This document shows, one piece after another, positions 8,780-17,016 of a stretch of DNA of 64,000 nucleotides. Positions within the stretch are counted from its first letter, which is position 1. Each line of letters begins with the position of its first letter. Source of the DNA: JABGQS01 sp963674545 (GTDB lineage Bacteria > Bacillota > Clostridia > Christensenellales > SZUA-584). The DNA is taken from the NCBI GenBank assembly GCA_963674545.2, contig CAXXFB010000001.1, positions 2,480,001 to 2,544,000 of the forward strand. Direction: 5' to 3'. Made by a program: the position numbers and the translations under genes. The notes under the pieces are model-generated. The model was given only the letters and a program-made list of their open reading frames with translations. It was not told the origin of the DNA and did no database searches.

Positions 8780-10057
8780 ATGTTATCAAGTAAAGATAAA
8801 GAATACCTAAGAAGTCTTGCGAAAAAAGTGAGAGAGATTTCTCAAGATCCGATTTGGGAGGAAAAAAAGGACCTATGGAAGAAAAAGAATTCATTGGTTA
8901 AAACAAGGCCGTTAGTTCTATGCTCACTGCCAGAAGAAGTATGGCCTGAAATTATTCCGCAAAGTGAAATAAAAATTGAGGATTCGTTTTATAGAGATTT
9001 TGAATGGTATTTTTTAAAACAAATATACAGATGGAGTAATATCAAGGATGATGAGATAATCACTGATAAAATTTATATACCAATAGTATATGAATTTAAC
9101 GATTGGATTGAGAATAGAGAAAGACCATATAGCGGTGATGGAAAAAAAGCAATGGCATTTCATCCAGTCATTCACGAGTATAACGATTTAAGAAAACTTA
9201 GAAAGCCTCAATTAAAGTTTATTGACTATGAAGAAACTGAGCAAAAACTTGAGATGGCAAATAATATCTTTGGAGATATATTAACTATCATAAAAGGAAG
9301 ACCATTTTCTTCAGACACAGATAATAATGTAACTGGGTGGGGGCTTAGTGCAATTGATTTGCTATGTGAATTGAGGGGTATGGAAAATATTTTTTATGAT
9401 ATGGTTTTAGAGCCATCTTTTGTTCATGAAGCAATGGAATTTATTACTGACGGATTGATTCATTACTTATCAATATTAGAATCAGAGGGATTACTTTTTC
9501 TTAATAATAATGAGTTTATCGATCATTCCAATACTCCACTTGGCTCCAATGGACTGGCGATAACTGATAAACTGCCAGGATCAAATTATGACTCTAACAA
9601 TATAAAGTTAACAAATATATGGGGTTATTTAATGGCTCAAGAATTTTCTGAAGTATCGCCGGATATGCACAAAGAATTTGTATTAAACTATCAAAAACCA
9701 ATAGGTGATAAATTTGGATTAACAAGTTACGGATGTTGTGAACCAAATGATAAAAAGTGGGACAATATCTTTAATACATTCCAAAACTTGAGAGAATTAT
9801 CAGTAAGTCACGTTGCTGACTTACTAGTTGCTGCTGAAAAAATAAAAGATAAATATGTTTTATCATGGAAACCTAGATGTACGATTATAAATGAAAATAA
9901 TGAAGTGATAGAGAAAGAAATGAAGAAAAGTCTCGAAATTTTAAAGGATTGCCACGCAGTGATTTGTTTAAGAGATAATCTAACATTATTCGGGGATCCT
10001 GAAAAAGCAGGAAATTGGACAAAAATAATGATGAAAGCATCGGAAAAGTACATATAA
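8780..10057 (+). CDS. URO-D-like (uroporphyrinogen decarboxylase family) protein A
   Basis: A 425-residue member of the wide URO-D superfamily, which includes haem-pathway decarboxylases and cobalamin-dependent methyltransferases. It aligns end to end with the next gene (shared LRxLAK..EI..DP start, LPGxxYD, SP.MHKEF and YGCCEP motifs). It is not a haem enzyme by context: it leads a sugar-uptake locus. The start at 8780 is chosen because its N-terminus aligns with the paralogue and because an operator lies upstream; an in-frame TTG at 8705 would add 25 residues. The real substrate is unknown; related proteins often sit in carbohydrate loci of gut Clostridia. Confidence 0.72.
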   Translation: MLSSKDKEYLRSLAKKVREISQDPIWEEKKDLWKKKNSLVKTRPLVLCSLPEEVWPEIIPQSEIKIEDSFYRDFEWYFLKQIYRWSNIKDDEIITDKIYIPIVYEFNDWIENRERPYSGDGKKAMAFHPVIHEYNDLRKLRKPQLKFIDYEETEQKLEMANNIFGDILTIIKGRPFSSDTDNNVTGWGLSAIDLLCELRGMENIFYDMVLEPSFVHEAMEFITDGLIHYLSILESEGLLFLNNNEFIDHSNTPLGSNGLAITDKLPGSNYDSNNIKLTNIWGYLMAQEFSEVSPDMHKEFVLNYQKPIGDKFGLTSYGCCEPNDKKWDNIFNTFQNLRELSVSHVADLLVAAEKIKDKYVLSWKPRCTIINENNEVIEKEMKKSLEILKDCHAVICLRDNLTLFGDPEKAGNWTKIMMKASEKYI

Positions 10058-10095
10058 CTCATGTGAGCTATTAATTTATTAAAGATTGGAAGGTA

Positions 10096-11421
10096 ATGAT
10101 ATTGTCAAGCTTATTTGTAGATACTCCGTATCTTATATTTCAGAATCATGAAACACAAAATGATGCAAATCTAAATATAAACGATAGCGATATCGAAGTA
10201 CTTCGAGAGCTAGCGAAACATTATGCTGAAATAGCAAACGACCCTATCAACGATCAACGTAAAGAAATGTGGCGTCGGCTCAATGATCTTGAGACAATTA
10301 GGCCACTTATATGGATGAACGAAGTTTGCTGGAACGAAATGAATGTTGAAGATGAGTTAACTCTAAGAACAAATAATATAGTTTGTCAACGAATCGAAAC
10401 TGAAATGCGTCGGACAATTTACCAGTGGAAACATATGCAGGGAGACATGATTGTGGAGAAAGAGTTCTTTGCTCCATTCATTTTAAACAATACTGGTTTT
10501 GGGATTTCTGTAGAAGCAGAAGTACAAGAATTGGAAGAAGATCGAGAGATTGCTTCACGACATTTTCATAATCAAATAATTACAGAAGAAGATATTGAAA
10601 AAATCGAATCTCCAAAAATCAGTATTAATCAAGATAGAACGAATGATTTTTTTACAGCTTACCAGACCATATTCGATGGTATTCTGCCAGTAAGACAGAG
10701 AGGATGTACAGGATTTTGGTTTGCGCCATGGGACGACATTGTTTTCTGGATGAATGCGGACAATGTGCTATTAAATTTAGCGACTGAACCTGAGCTAATG
10801 CATAAACTAATCAAGAAGACGATGCAAGTATATATTGAAGGGATTAAACAATTTGAGGAACTCGGTCTGCTTGCAAGAAACGATATTAATGTACGCATCG
10901 GTTCGGGTGGATACGGTTACACAAAAGATCTCCCAGGAGACGATTACGATGAGAACTATATTAAAACAAAGAATCTATGGGGCTCAGCAACACCGCAGAT
11001 ATTTGGATCGGTTTCTCCGCATATGCATAAAGAATTTGGTGTAGATTATGAAATAGAATGGCTGAAAAAATTTGGTCTTGCATATTATGGATGCTGTGAA
11101 CCATTACATAACAAGATAGGTATAATATCAGAAATTCCGAATTTAAGGAAAATCTCGATCAGCCCATGGGCGGACGAGAAGGTAGCGGCAGAGCTTATGC
11201 AAGATAAATATGTCGTTTCGCTTAAACCTTCACCCTCGGTATTTGCATCACCTTATTTCAATGCTGACGAGGTAAAAAAAGAGCTAAAAACTAAACTTAA
11301 CAACACGAAGAGATGCAACGTGGAAATCATACTCAAGGATATCAGTACAGTTCGTTTTGAGCCTAAAAGACTGTGGCAGTGGGCTGATATTGCCAGCGAA
11401 ATTGTTAATGAATACGATTAG
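10096..11421 (+). CDS. URO-D-like protein B, paralogue of the preceding gene
   Basis: A 441-residue paralogue of protein A, 38 bases downstream and surely in the same transcript. It shares the LPGDDYD, SPHMHKEFG and YYGCCEP motifs. GGAAGG at 10088-10093 is only two bases from the ATG at 10096 but eight from an in-frame TTG at 10102, so the TTG may be the true start; the difference is two residues. Two copies side by side suggest a heteromeric enzyme or two successive steps. No corrinoid-protein gene lies in this locus, so a B12-linked methyl transfer is not supported by neighbours. Confidence 0.72.
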   Translation: MILSSLFVDTPYLIFQNHETQNDANLNINDSDIEVLRELAKHYAEIANDPINDQRKEMWRRLNDLETIRPLIWMNEVCWNEMNVEDELTLRTNNIVCQRIETEMRRTIYQWKHMQGDMIVEKEFFAPFILNNTGFGISVEAEVQELEEDREIASRHFHNQIITEEDIEKIESPKISINQDRTNDFFTAYQTIFDGILPVRQRGCTGFWFAPWDDIVFWMNADNVLLNLATEPELMHKLIKKTMQVYIEGIKQFEELGLLARNDINVRIGSGGYGYTKDLPGDDYDENYIKTKNLWGSATPQIFGSVSPHMHKEFGVDYEIEWLKKFGLAYYGCCEPLHNKIGIISEIPNLRKISISPWADEKVAAELMQDKYVVSLKPSPSVFASPYFNADEVKKELKTKLNNTKRCNVEIILKDISTVRFEPKRLWQWADIASEIVNEYD

Positions 11422-11479
11422 CTATGAAAATCGAACTGTTTTCAAAAGATAAATAGACAGGACTATGTAACTGGATTTG

Positions 11480-11620
11480 AGCAGAGAAACAGTATGTCTG
11501 AAGGCCGAAATGAGAAAGGTTACAGAGGATAGAAAAACGGGAGAATATAATTTTATTATAGGAATGAGATCCTTAGTAGTAATAAAGAAATTGAGAGCTA
11601 TGTAAACGATTTGATGTAGG
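11480..11620 (+). pseudogene. Decayed 3' fragment, possibly of a third URO-D-like gene
   Basis: Between protein B and the epimerase, a broken frame reads LKAEMRKVTEDRKTGEYNFI and, after a one-base shift near 11563, NEILSSNKEIESYVNDLM and stop. Joined, this looks like the glycine-rich tail plus final helix seen at the end of URO-D-family proteins. It has no start and no ribosome binding site. The assignment is by eye only. Confidence 0.35.
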
Positions 11621-11630
11621 AGTTTTGAGT

Positions 11631-12359
11631 ATGTCGATATTAATTTCACCATCTATGATGTGTGCAGATCTGATTGAACTGGCAAAGGATATCACTAGCT
11701 TAGAAAAAGGTGGAGCAGATTACCTTCATTTTGATGTAATGGACGGTACTTTTGTACCCAATTATACGCTTGGCACTGATTTAATTAAAAGAATACGGAA
11801 GTATACACGAATACCTTTTGATATCCACCTGATGGTTGAACATCCAGAATTTAAACTGGGGTATTTTGAATTTAATGAGGGGGATATGGTCTCTGTACAT
11901 TATGAATCAACACCACATATTATGCGGGTTATTAATCAGATTAAAAAAATGGGCCTAAAGGCTTGTGTTGCACTGAATCCTGGGAGCCCGATTTGTTTAT
12001 TAAATGACCTGATTTATGAGGTAGATGCTGTATTAATAATGACAGTCAACCCTGGGTTTGCAGGTCAAACTCTTATAAATTCGACTATTAGTAAAATTAA
12101 GCAATTAAAAAGCATATTGAAGGAAAAAGGTCTGGAGCATGTATTAATTGAGGTGGATGGTAATGTGAGCTTTGAGAATGCAATAGTAATGAAAAATGCA
12201 GGGGCAGATATATTTATTGCTGGGTCTTCAAGTGTATTTGGATATAAAGAAGGAATCGTACCGTCAACTGCTATCGTTCGTAAAAACAATGTTGTAATGT
12301 ACCGGCAGAACCGTTACTGTATGCCCAAGGGAACCTATGAGCCGGGAAAAAGGGATTGA
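11631..12359 (+). CDS. Ribulose-phosphate/allulose-6-phosphate 3-epimerase (AlsE-like)
   Basis: A TIM-barrel sugar-phosphate 3-epimerase of 242 residues. Family signatures are SPSMMCAD, HFDVMDGTFVPN, DIHLMV, NPGFAGQ and EVDGN. The SPSxMC start, the PGFAGQ box and the tail AGADIFIAGSSSVF resemble AlsE (D-allulose-6-phosphate to D-fructose-6-phosphate) more than housekeeping Rpe, and the rest of the locus looks like the als genes. AGGAG at 11618-11622 fixes the ATG at 11631 rather than the TTG at 11625. The distinction between Rpe and AlsE activity cannot be settled by reading alone. Confidence 0.85.
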   Translation: MSILISPSMMCADLIELAKDITSLEKGGADYLHFDVMDGTFVPNYTLGTDLIKRIRKYTRIPFDIHLMVEHPEFKLGYFEFNEGDMVSVHYESTPHIMRVINQIKKMGLKACVALNPGSPICLLNDLIYEVDAVLIMTVNPGFAGQTLINSTISKIKQLKSILKEKGLEHVLIEVDGNVSFENAIVMKNAGADIFIAGSSSVFGYKEGIVPSTAIVRKNNVVMYRQNRYCMPKGTYEPGKRD

Positions 12360-12430
12360 ACATTTAAGAATGTTGCTAAACAGTGCATCATAGTTGTGAA
12401 TCGAAAAAAATTATAATGAATAAATATATG

Positions 12431-12476
12431 TTGATTTTATTTTGTAAGTGTTATATAATTAGGAAAATCGGTTCTC
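12431..12476 (+). promoter_or_regulatory. lacI promoter with overlapping operator O3
   Basis: TTGATT (12431-12436), 17 bases, TATAAT (12454-12459), followed four bases later by GAAAATCGGTTCTC (12463-12476). The operator lies in the start-of-transcription zone, the classic place for self-repression by a LacI-family protein. Confidence 0.65.
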
Positions 12477-12533
12477 TAAATTCTGTTTAGAAGAAGGATT
12501 CAAAAAACTGATTATAGAAATTAATGGTGTTCA

Positions 12534-13766
12534 ATGAAAACGATTCAAGATGTAGCAAAAAAAGCAGGAGTTGCTAAAAGTACAGTTTCTTATTATTTAA
12601 ACAATACAAAAAAACTGAAGAAAGAAACTGAAGAACGTATTGAAAAGGCAATCAAAGAGCTTAACTATAATCCTAGGCACGTTGCTAGAAGTCTTCGCAC
12701 AAAGCAGTCTTTGACAATTGGTATCATTGTACCCGAGATTTCAAACTATTTTTTTACTGAAATAATCCGAGGTATTGAGGAAACAGCATATAAAAGTGGA
12801 TTTAGTATTATTCTTTGCAATACAAATGAAGACGCTGTTTCTTATTATTTAAACAATACAAAAAAAGAGAAAGAAACTGAAGAACGTATTGAAAAGGCAA
12901 TCAAAGAGCTTAACTATAATCCTAGGCACGTTGCTAGAAGTCTTCGCACAAAGCAGTCTTTGACAATTGGTATCATTGTACCCGAGATTTCAAACTATTT
13001 TTTTACTGAAATAATCCGAGGTATTGAGGAAACAGCATATAAAAGTGGATTTAGTATTATTCTTTGCAATACAAATGAAGACGCTGAAAAAGAGAGAAGG
13101 TATCTTGAGGTTTTATTTAGTAAAGATATTGATGGTTTGGTGTTTATAAGCACAGGTATGAACCAAAACATATTGAGTAAGTATGATGAATTGCCGATAA
13201 TAGTTGTTGACCGTAAAGTTGGAAATATAAACAGTATGGTGCTAGTTGACAATGTTGAAGGTGGGTATATTGCTACAAAATTTCTTTTGGAAGAGAAAGG
13301 TTATCCAATCCATTATTTATCAGGGCCACTAACGATTAGCACTTACTTTGATCGGTTAAATGGATATATGAAAGCATTAAAAGAAAAAAATTATGACTAC
13401 AATGAGTCTTTTATTAATCAGTGTGACTTAAGTATAATTAGCGGTTATGAAACAATGATTAATATTATTGATAGAGAACCGAACGTGAAGGCTGTATTTG
13501 CTGCTAATGATATCCTTGCAATTGGAGCATTAAAAGCGTTACTATCAAAAGGAAAAAAAGTTGGTGATGAAATATTCCTTATGGGATATGATGATATTGA
13601 TACGGCAGCTATGGTTACACCTGCGTTATCCACAGTTGCACAGCCGAAATATACAATGGGTGTAACTGCAGCTGAATTACTTATTGAACAGATTAAGGGT
13701 AAAACTCAGTTAAATAAAAGGATTGTTTTAAAACCAGAGTTAATTATTAGGGAGTCAGCAAAATAA
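12534..13766 (+). CDS. LacI-family regulator with an internal in-frame duplication
   Basis: Probable repressor of the sugar locus. The N-terminus (residues 1-55) is a LacI helix-turn-helix (TIQDVAKKAGVAKSTVSYYL) and the rest is a periplasmic-binding-like sensor domain. Residues about 18-101, which cover the second half of the DNA-binding domain and the start of the sensor, are repeated immediately as residues about 102-184. The total is therefore 410 residues instead of about 327. The second copy lacks the first helix of the helix-turn-helix. The frame is kept, so a full protein can be made, but the sensor fold is interrupted and may not repress normally. An assembly artefact is also possible. 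Confidence 0.85.
   Translation: MKTIQDVAKKAGVAKSTVSYYLNNTKKLKKETEERIEKAIKELNYNPRHVARSLRTKQSLTIGIIVPEISNYFFTEIIRGIEETAYKSGFSIILCNTNEDAVSYYLNNTKKEKETEERIEKAIKELNYNPRHVARSLRTKQSLTIGIIVPEISNYFFTEIIRGIEETAYKSGFSIILCNTNEDAEKERRYLEVLFSKDIDGLVFISTGMNQNILSKYDELPIIVVDRKVGNINSMVLVDNVEGGYIATKFLLEEKGYPIHYLSGPLTISTYFDRLNGYMKALKEKNYDYNESFINQCDLSIISGYETMINIIDREPNVKAVFAANDILAIGALKALLSKGKKVGDEIFLMGYDDIDTAAMVTPALSTVAQPKYTMGVTAAELLIEQIKGKTQLNKRIVLKPELIIRESAK
12585..13085. repeat. Tandem duplication inside lacI (252 + 249 bp)
   Basis: Copy 1 is 12585-12836 and copy 2 is 12837-13085. By eye the two are identical except near their starts, where AAAAACTGAAGAAAG in copy 1 is AAAAAGAGAAAG in copy 2, a net in-frame loss of three bases. 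The near identity means a very recent event or a sequence-assembly error. Confidence 0.9.
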
Positions 13767-13780
13767 TTTTTTACCAAATG

Positions 13781-13794
13781 GTGAATCGATTTTA
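13781..13794. promoter_or_regulatory. Weak operator-like site before the aldose-epimerase gene
   Basis: GTGAATCGATTTTA contains the perfect palindrome AATCGATT around a central CG and shares CGATTTT with O1. It is the weakest of the four candidates and lies 18 bases before the next start codon. Confidence 0.25.
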
Positions 13795-13811
13795 TTAGAG
13801 GGGTATATTTT

Positions 13812-14897
13812 ATGTCTTCACTTGATTGGATGGAACTGCTAGCAAGAAAAAAGAGTGCATATCTGTCAAATTACAATGAATACGCAGGTACAAAAAAATA
13901 TGAATATTTTGATGGTAAAGAAAAAGGGGTACAAGTATTGGATATGTATTCCGGATCTGGTTTCCAATTATCTGTTTTATTGTCCAGAGGAATGGATATT
14001 GCTCAAGCAAAATATTGCGGAATGCCAATTGGATTTGTAAGTAAGTCAGGTATATTGCCACCGCAATTCTTTCAAAATGGGGATTGTGAATATATGAGGT
14101 TATTTTATGGTGGGTTGCTGACGACATGCGGACTAACTCAGGCAGGTATGCCATGTAAAGATATACATCCCGTTTTGGGTGAAATAAATCTTGGACTGCA
14201 CGGACAGATAAATTGCACTCCGGCAGATAAGGTTAACGTAGATGAAAGATGGGATAATGAAGAATACGTAATTACAGCTTCTGGACGAGTAAGACAGGCT
14301 ATGGTATATGCAGAGAACATAACTATGGAACGAAAAATAGTTATGAAAGCAGGACAAAGCAACTTTAAGATAATTGATGAAATTACAAATGAAGATGATA
14401 GAACTACACCACTAATGGTTTTGTATCATATGAATTTTGCATATCCAGTTATCAGCGAAGATTCTCGTATTTATTCGAACTATGACAGGGTTGAACCATA
14501 TACTGACTTTGCTAAAAAAGGAAGAGGAATTTATAACACCTTTCTTCCGCCACAAAAAAACTTTATGCCGGAAAACTTTAGTTTTTTGAATACGAAAAAC
14601 AAAGAGGCTTGTGTTATGATTGCGAATGAGAAAATTGGGTTTGGCGCATATTTAAAGTTTGATACACTACAGCTTCCATATCTAACAGAGTGGCAATTGC
14701 TTGCCCATCAAGATTATGTATTAGGATTAGAGCCCGGGAATTGTATGCCGGAAGGACGATGTGCGGCAAGAGAAGCTGATCGGCTGGAGATGATTGAAGG
14801 TGGAGAGACAAAACATTTTGAAATCGAATTTGGGGTATTGGACAGTCAAGAGCAAATCAATACTTTTAAAAAAGCAATAGTTATGAAGTGTTTATGA
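13812..14897 (+). CDS. Aldose 1-epimerase-like protein (DUF4432 family)
   Basis: A 361-residue protein of the galactose-mutarotase fold. It has the LEPGNCMPEGR motif near the C-terminus and MYSGSGFQLSVL/RGMDI near the N-terminus, as in the DUF4432 branch. Members probably interconvert sugar anomers or act on sugar-derived intermediates; the true substrate is not known. It is cytoplasmic with no signal peptide. The start follows GAGGGG at 13797-13802. It sits between lacI and rpiB, inside the sugar regulon. Confidence 0.78.
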   Translation: MSSLDWMELLARKKSAYLSNYNEYAGTKKYEYFDGKEKGVQVLDMYSGSGFQLSVLLSRGMDIAQAKYCGMPIGFVSKSGILPPQFFQNGDCEYMRLFYGGLLTTCGLTQAGMPCKDIHPVLGEINLGLHGQINCTPADKVNVDERWDNEEYVITASGRVRQAMVYAENITMERKIVMKAGQSNFKIIDEITNEDDRTTPLMVLYHMNFAYPVISEDSRIYSNYDRVEPYTDFAKKGRGIYNTFLPPQKNFMPENFSFLNTKNKEACVMIANEKIGFGAYLKFDTLQLPYLTEWQLLAHQDYVLGLEPGNCMPEGRCAAREADRLEMIEGGETKHFEIEFGVLDSQEQINTFKKAIVMKCL

Positions 14898-14914
14898 ATT
14901 GAAAAAAAGGAGGA

Positions 14915-15225
14915 TTGAGTCTGTTAAAGAATAATAAGGCAGTTAGCTTGCAGGTGTTGCATGGAGAATTACCAAAATCAATGGATGTTCTAATATTCTA
15001 TATAATTAAAGCTAGAAACATAGAAAATACAAGATATTAAAGACATTGTATTTTTCAGTAAAACTGTTGAAAACACGGTACTTCTTTAAAAGAATTTTAC
15101 AATATGTCGAAGAAGATATGCAGACAAGAATTGATGTATTGAGTAGTAATGGAAAGTATATTGTTTCAGTGTTGCAAAGCTATATGCTAACACGAATTTC
15201 TAAAAGGGATGCTTACCACGTATAA
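14915..15225 (+). pseudogene. Gene remnants between DUF4432 and rpiB
   Basis: This 395-base gap (14898-15292) holds no intact gene. A strong AAGGAGG at 14907-14913 is followed by a 41-codon frame from TTG 14915 that stops at once, and 15118-15225 reads MQTRIDVLSSNGKYIVSV and on to a stop, similar in style to the tail of URO-D-family proteins. I read it as the eroded body of a former gene; identity uncertain. Confidence 0.3.
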
Positions 15226-15292
15226 CGACTAAAACTAATATTCTTTATGTATGAAATTTTAATATGTAATTAGTGAAGGGAAGTGAAACTAT

Positions 15293-15727
15293 ATGATAGC
15301 GTTAGGCAGTGACCATGTTGGGCTTGAGCTAAAAGAAAAAATATGTAAGTACTTAATTGATATGGAAATTCCATATGAAGATTTAGGTTGTTACTCAACT
15401 GAGCGAGTAAATTATCCAGAATTTGCACGAATGGTTGCAAAAGGTGTTGTAGAGGGGCGTTTTGAAAAGGGAATATTATTTTGTGGCACAGGTGTCGGAA
15501 TATGCATTGCCGCAAATAAAGTGAAGGGAATTAGAGCAGTTGTTTGTAGCGAACCATATTCGGCAAAGCTATCCCGGATGCATAATGAAACAAATGTGCT
15601 TTGTCTTGGGTCTAGAGTTGTAGGCGAGGAGCTTGCTAAGATGATTATAGATGAGTGGTTAAATGCGCAGCCTGAAGGCGGCAGGCATTCAAAACGTGTG
15701 GATATGCTCAATGAAATTAATGATTAG
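15293..15727 (+). CDS. rpiB: RpiB/LacAB-type sugar-phosphate isomerase
   Basis: A 144-residue aldose-ketose isomerase. Diagnostic pieces are GSDHVGLELKE at the start, FCGTGVGICIAANK with the catalytic Cys, and RMHNETNVLCLGSR with the phosphate-binding and catalytic His region. RpiB enzymes convert ribose-5-P to ribulose-5-P and also allose-6-P to allulose-6-P. With an AlsE-like epimerase and a ROK kinase in the same locus, the allose-6-phosphate reaction is an attractive role. AAGGGA precedes the ATG by ten bases. LacA/LacB-like specificity cannot be excluded. Confidence 0.88.
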   Translation: MIALGSDHVGLELKEKICKYLIDMEIPYEDLGCYSTERVNYPEFARMVAKGVVEGRFEKGILFCGTGVGICIAANKVKGIRAVVCSEPYSAKLSRMHNETNVLCLGSRVVGEELAKMIIDEWLNAQPEGGRHSKRVDMLNEIND

Positions 15728-15729
15728 TT

Positions 15730-15745
15730 TCGGCAGAAATGCCGA
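15730..15745 (+). other. Small hairpin between rpiB and the binding-protein gene
   Basis: TCGGCA/TGCCGA closes a GAAA tetraloop. It has no T run, so it is more likely an mRNA processing or stabilising hairpin than a terminator. Confidence 0.4.
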
Positions 15746-15773
15746 GTAATATAACAAATAAAGGAGGAAAGAA

Positions 15774-16847
15774 ATGAAAAAAGTATTTATGATGGTCGTA
15801 GTTTTTGTGCTTATGGCTTCACTATTTGGTGGATGTACATCTAACCAAGACTCACAAGCTAGTGAAAGCACTGTAGATGAAAGCACAGAAACCGAAGTTT
15901 CTACTGACACTGCAGAAGAGGATTTAGTAGAACCTGAGGCAGATAAGATTGTGATTGGAGTTTCCATGGACACAGTGGATCATCCTTTCTGGCAAGCAGA
16001 TATTGCTGGGATGCAAGCCAAGGCTGATGAACTGGGCGTTGAACTTGATATTCAAGTAGCGCAGGGGGACGCCAATGTACAGAACAAGCAAATCGATGAT
16101 ATGCTGGCAAACGGTGTTGCTGCAATTATCTGCGCAGCGAAAGACAGCCAAGCTATTATGCAAGCGGTTAAGAAATGCAACGAAAAGAACGTGCCGTTCA
16201 TTTTTAATGACCGCGCTGTTGCTAGCACAGATGAAGCAACTGTAGCCTATGGAGTAGGGACAGATAACTACATCCTAGCAAAGACTGGTTGGGAATGGAT
16301 GGTAGAATACGCAAGAGAAAATGGACTCACACTCAAGGTTTTAGAGCTCGTGGGAGATCTGGCGGATAACAATGTAGTAGATCGTTCTAATGGTTTTAAA
16401 GATGTAATGGAGGCCAATTCTGATGTTGTTGAGTTGGTTAAAGAAGTTCCAACAGAATGGAATTTGGATAAATCACTTGCGGGAACAACAAATGCGCTTC
16501 AGTCAAATCCGGAAATCAATTGTATCTACATGCATTCTGACTATTTACTTGAGCCTACTATACAAGCCCTCAAGCAGGCTGATAAGTATTTCAAGATTGA
16601 TGAACCTGGGCATATAATCATTATGCCGTTTGGTGGTTCGAAAAATTCTCTAGATGGGATAAGAGACGGTTTTATTGAAATGTGCTTTGGCATGAATATT
16701 TATGGTACTGGTGAACAATGTGTACAAGGGGCGTTCGATATTATTAATGGTAAGACGTTTGACAGTCCATTAGGCGATCCTGGCTTTATTATTGATCAGA
16801 GCAATATAGATCAATATGGCAAAACCGCTTATGGGAACTGGGAATAA
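15774..16847 (+). CDS. Sugar ABC importer, substrate-binding lipoprotein (RbsB/AlsB-like)
   Basis: A 357-residue binding protein. Residues 1-21 are a lipoprotein signal peptide with lipobox LFGGC, so Cys21 is the lipid anchor; an acidic Ser/Thr/Glu linker follows to about residue 55, then a periplasmic-binding type 1 fold (IVIGVSMDTVDHPFWQAD, DDMLANGVAAIICAA). It would catch the pentose or hexose outside the cell for the permeases encoded downstream. AAAGGAGG lies just before the start. The ligand is unknown; ribose or allose type sugars fit the family and the neighbours. Confidence 0.9.
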   Translation: MKKVFMMVVVFVLMASLFGGCTSNQDSQASESTVDESTETEVSTDTAEEDLVEPEADKIVIGVSMDTVDHPFWQADIAGMQAKADELGVELDIQVAQGDANVQNKQIDDMLANGVAAIICAAKDSQAIMQAVKKCNEKNVPFIFNDRAVASTDEATVAYGVGTDNYILAKTGWEWMVEYARENGLTLKVLELVGDLADNNVVDRSNGFKDVMEANSDVVELVKEVPTEWNLDKSLAGTTNALQSNPEINCIYMHSDYLLEPTIQALKQADKYFKIDEPGHIIIMPFGGSKNSLDGIRDGFIEMCFGMNIYGTGEQCVQGAFDIINGKTFDSPLGDPGFIIDQSNIDQYGKTAYGNWE

Positions 16848-16881
16848 CATTACATCGAAATAGTTAGAACGAGTTTAATTG

Positions 16882-16914
16882 TATCGGATTCCCTTATTAA
16901 TAGGGAATCCGATA
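16882..16914 (+). other. 13-bp hairpin after the binding-protein gene
   Basis: TATCGGATTCCCT pairs perfectly with AGGGAATCCGATA around a 7-base loop. No T run follows, so it is more likely to protect the upstream binding-protein mRNA, or to lower expression of the distal genes, than to end transcription completely. Confidence 0.65.
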
Positions 16915-17016
16915 AACTCAAGATAATACAAAACTATAATGATTTTCTAGTACAACAAATATCTAATATGTTGAAGTAAAGATATACGAGACGAAAAATT
17001 AATTGAGGTAATATTA

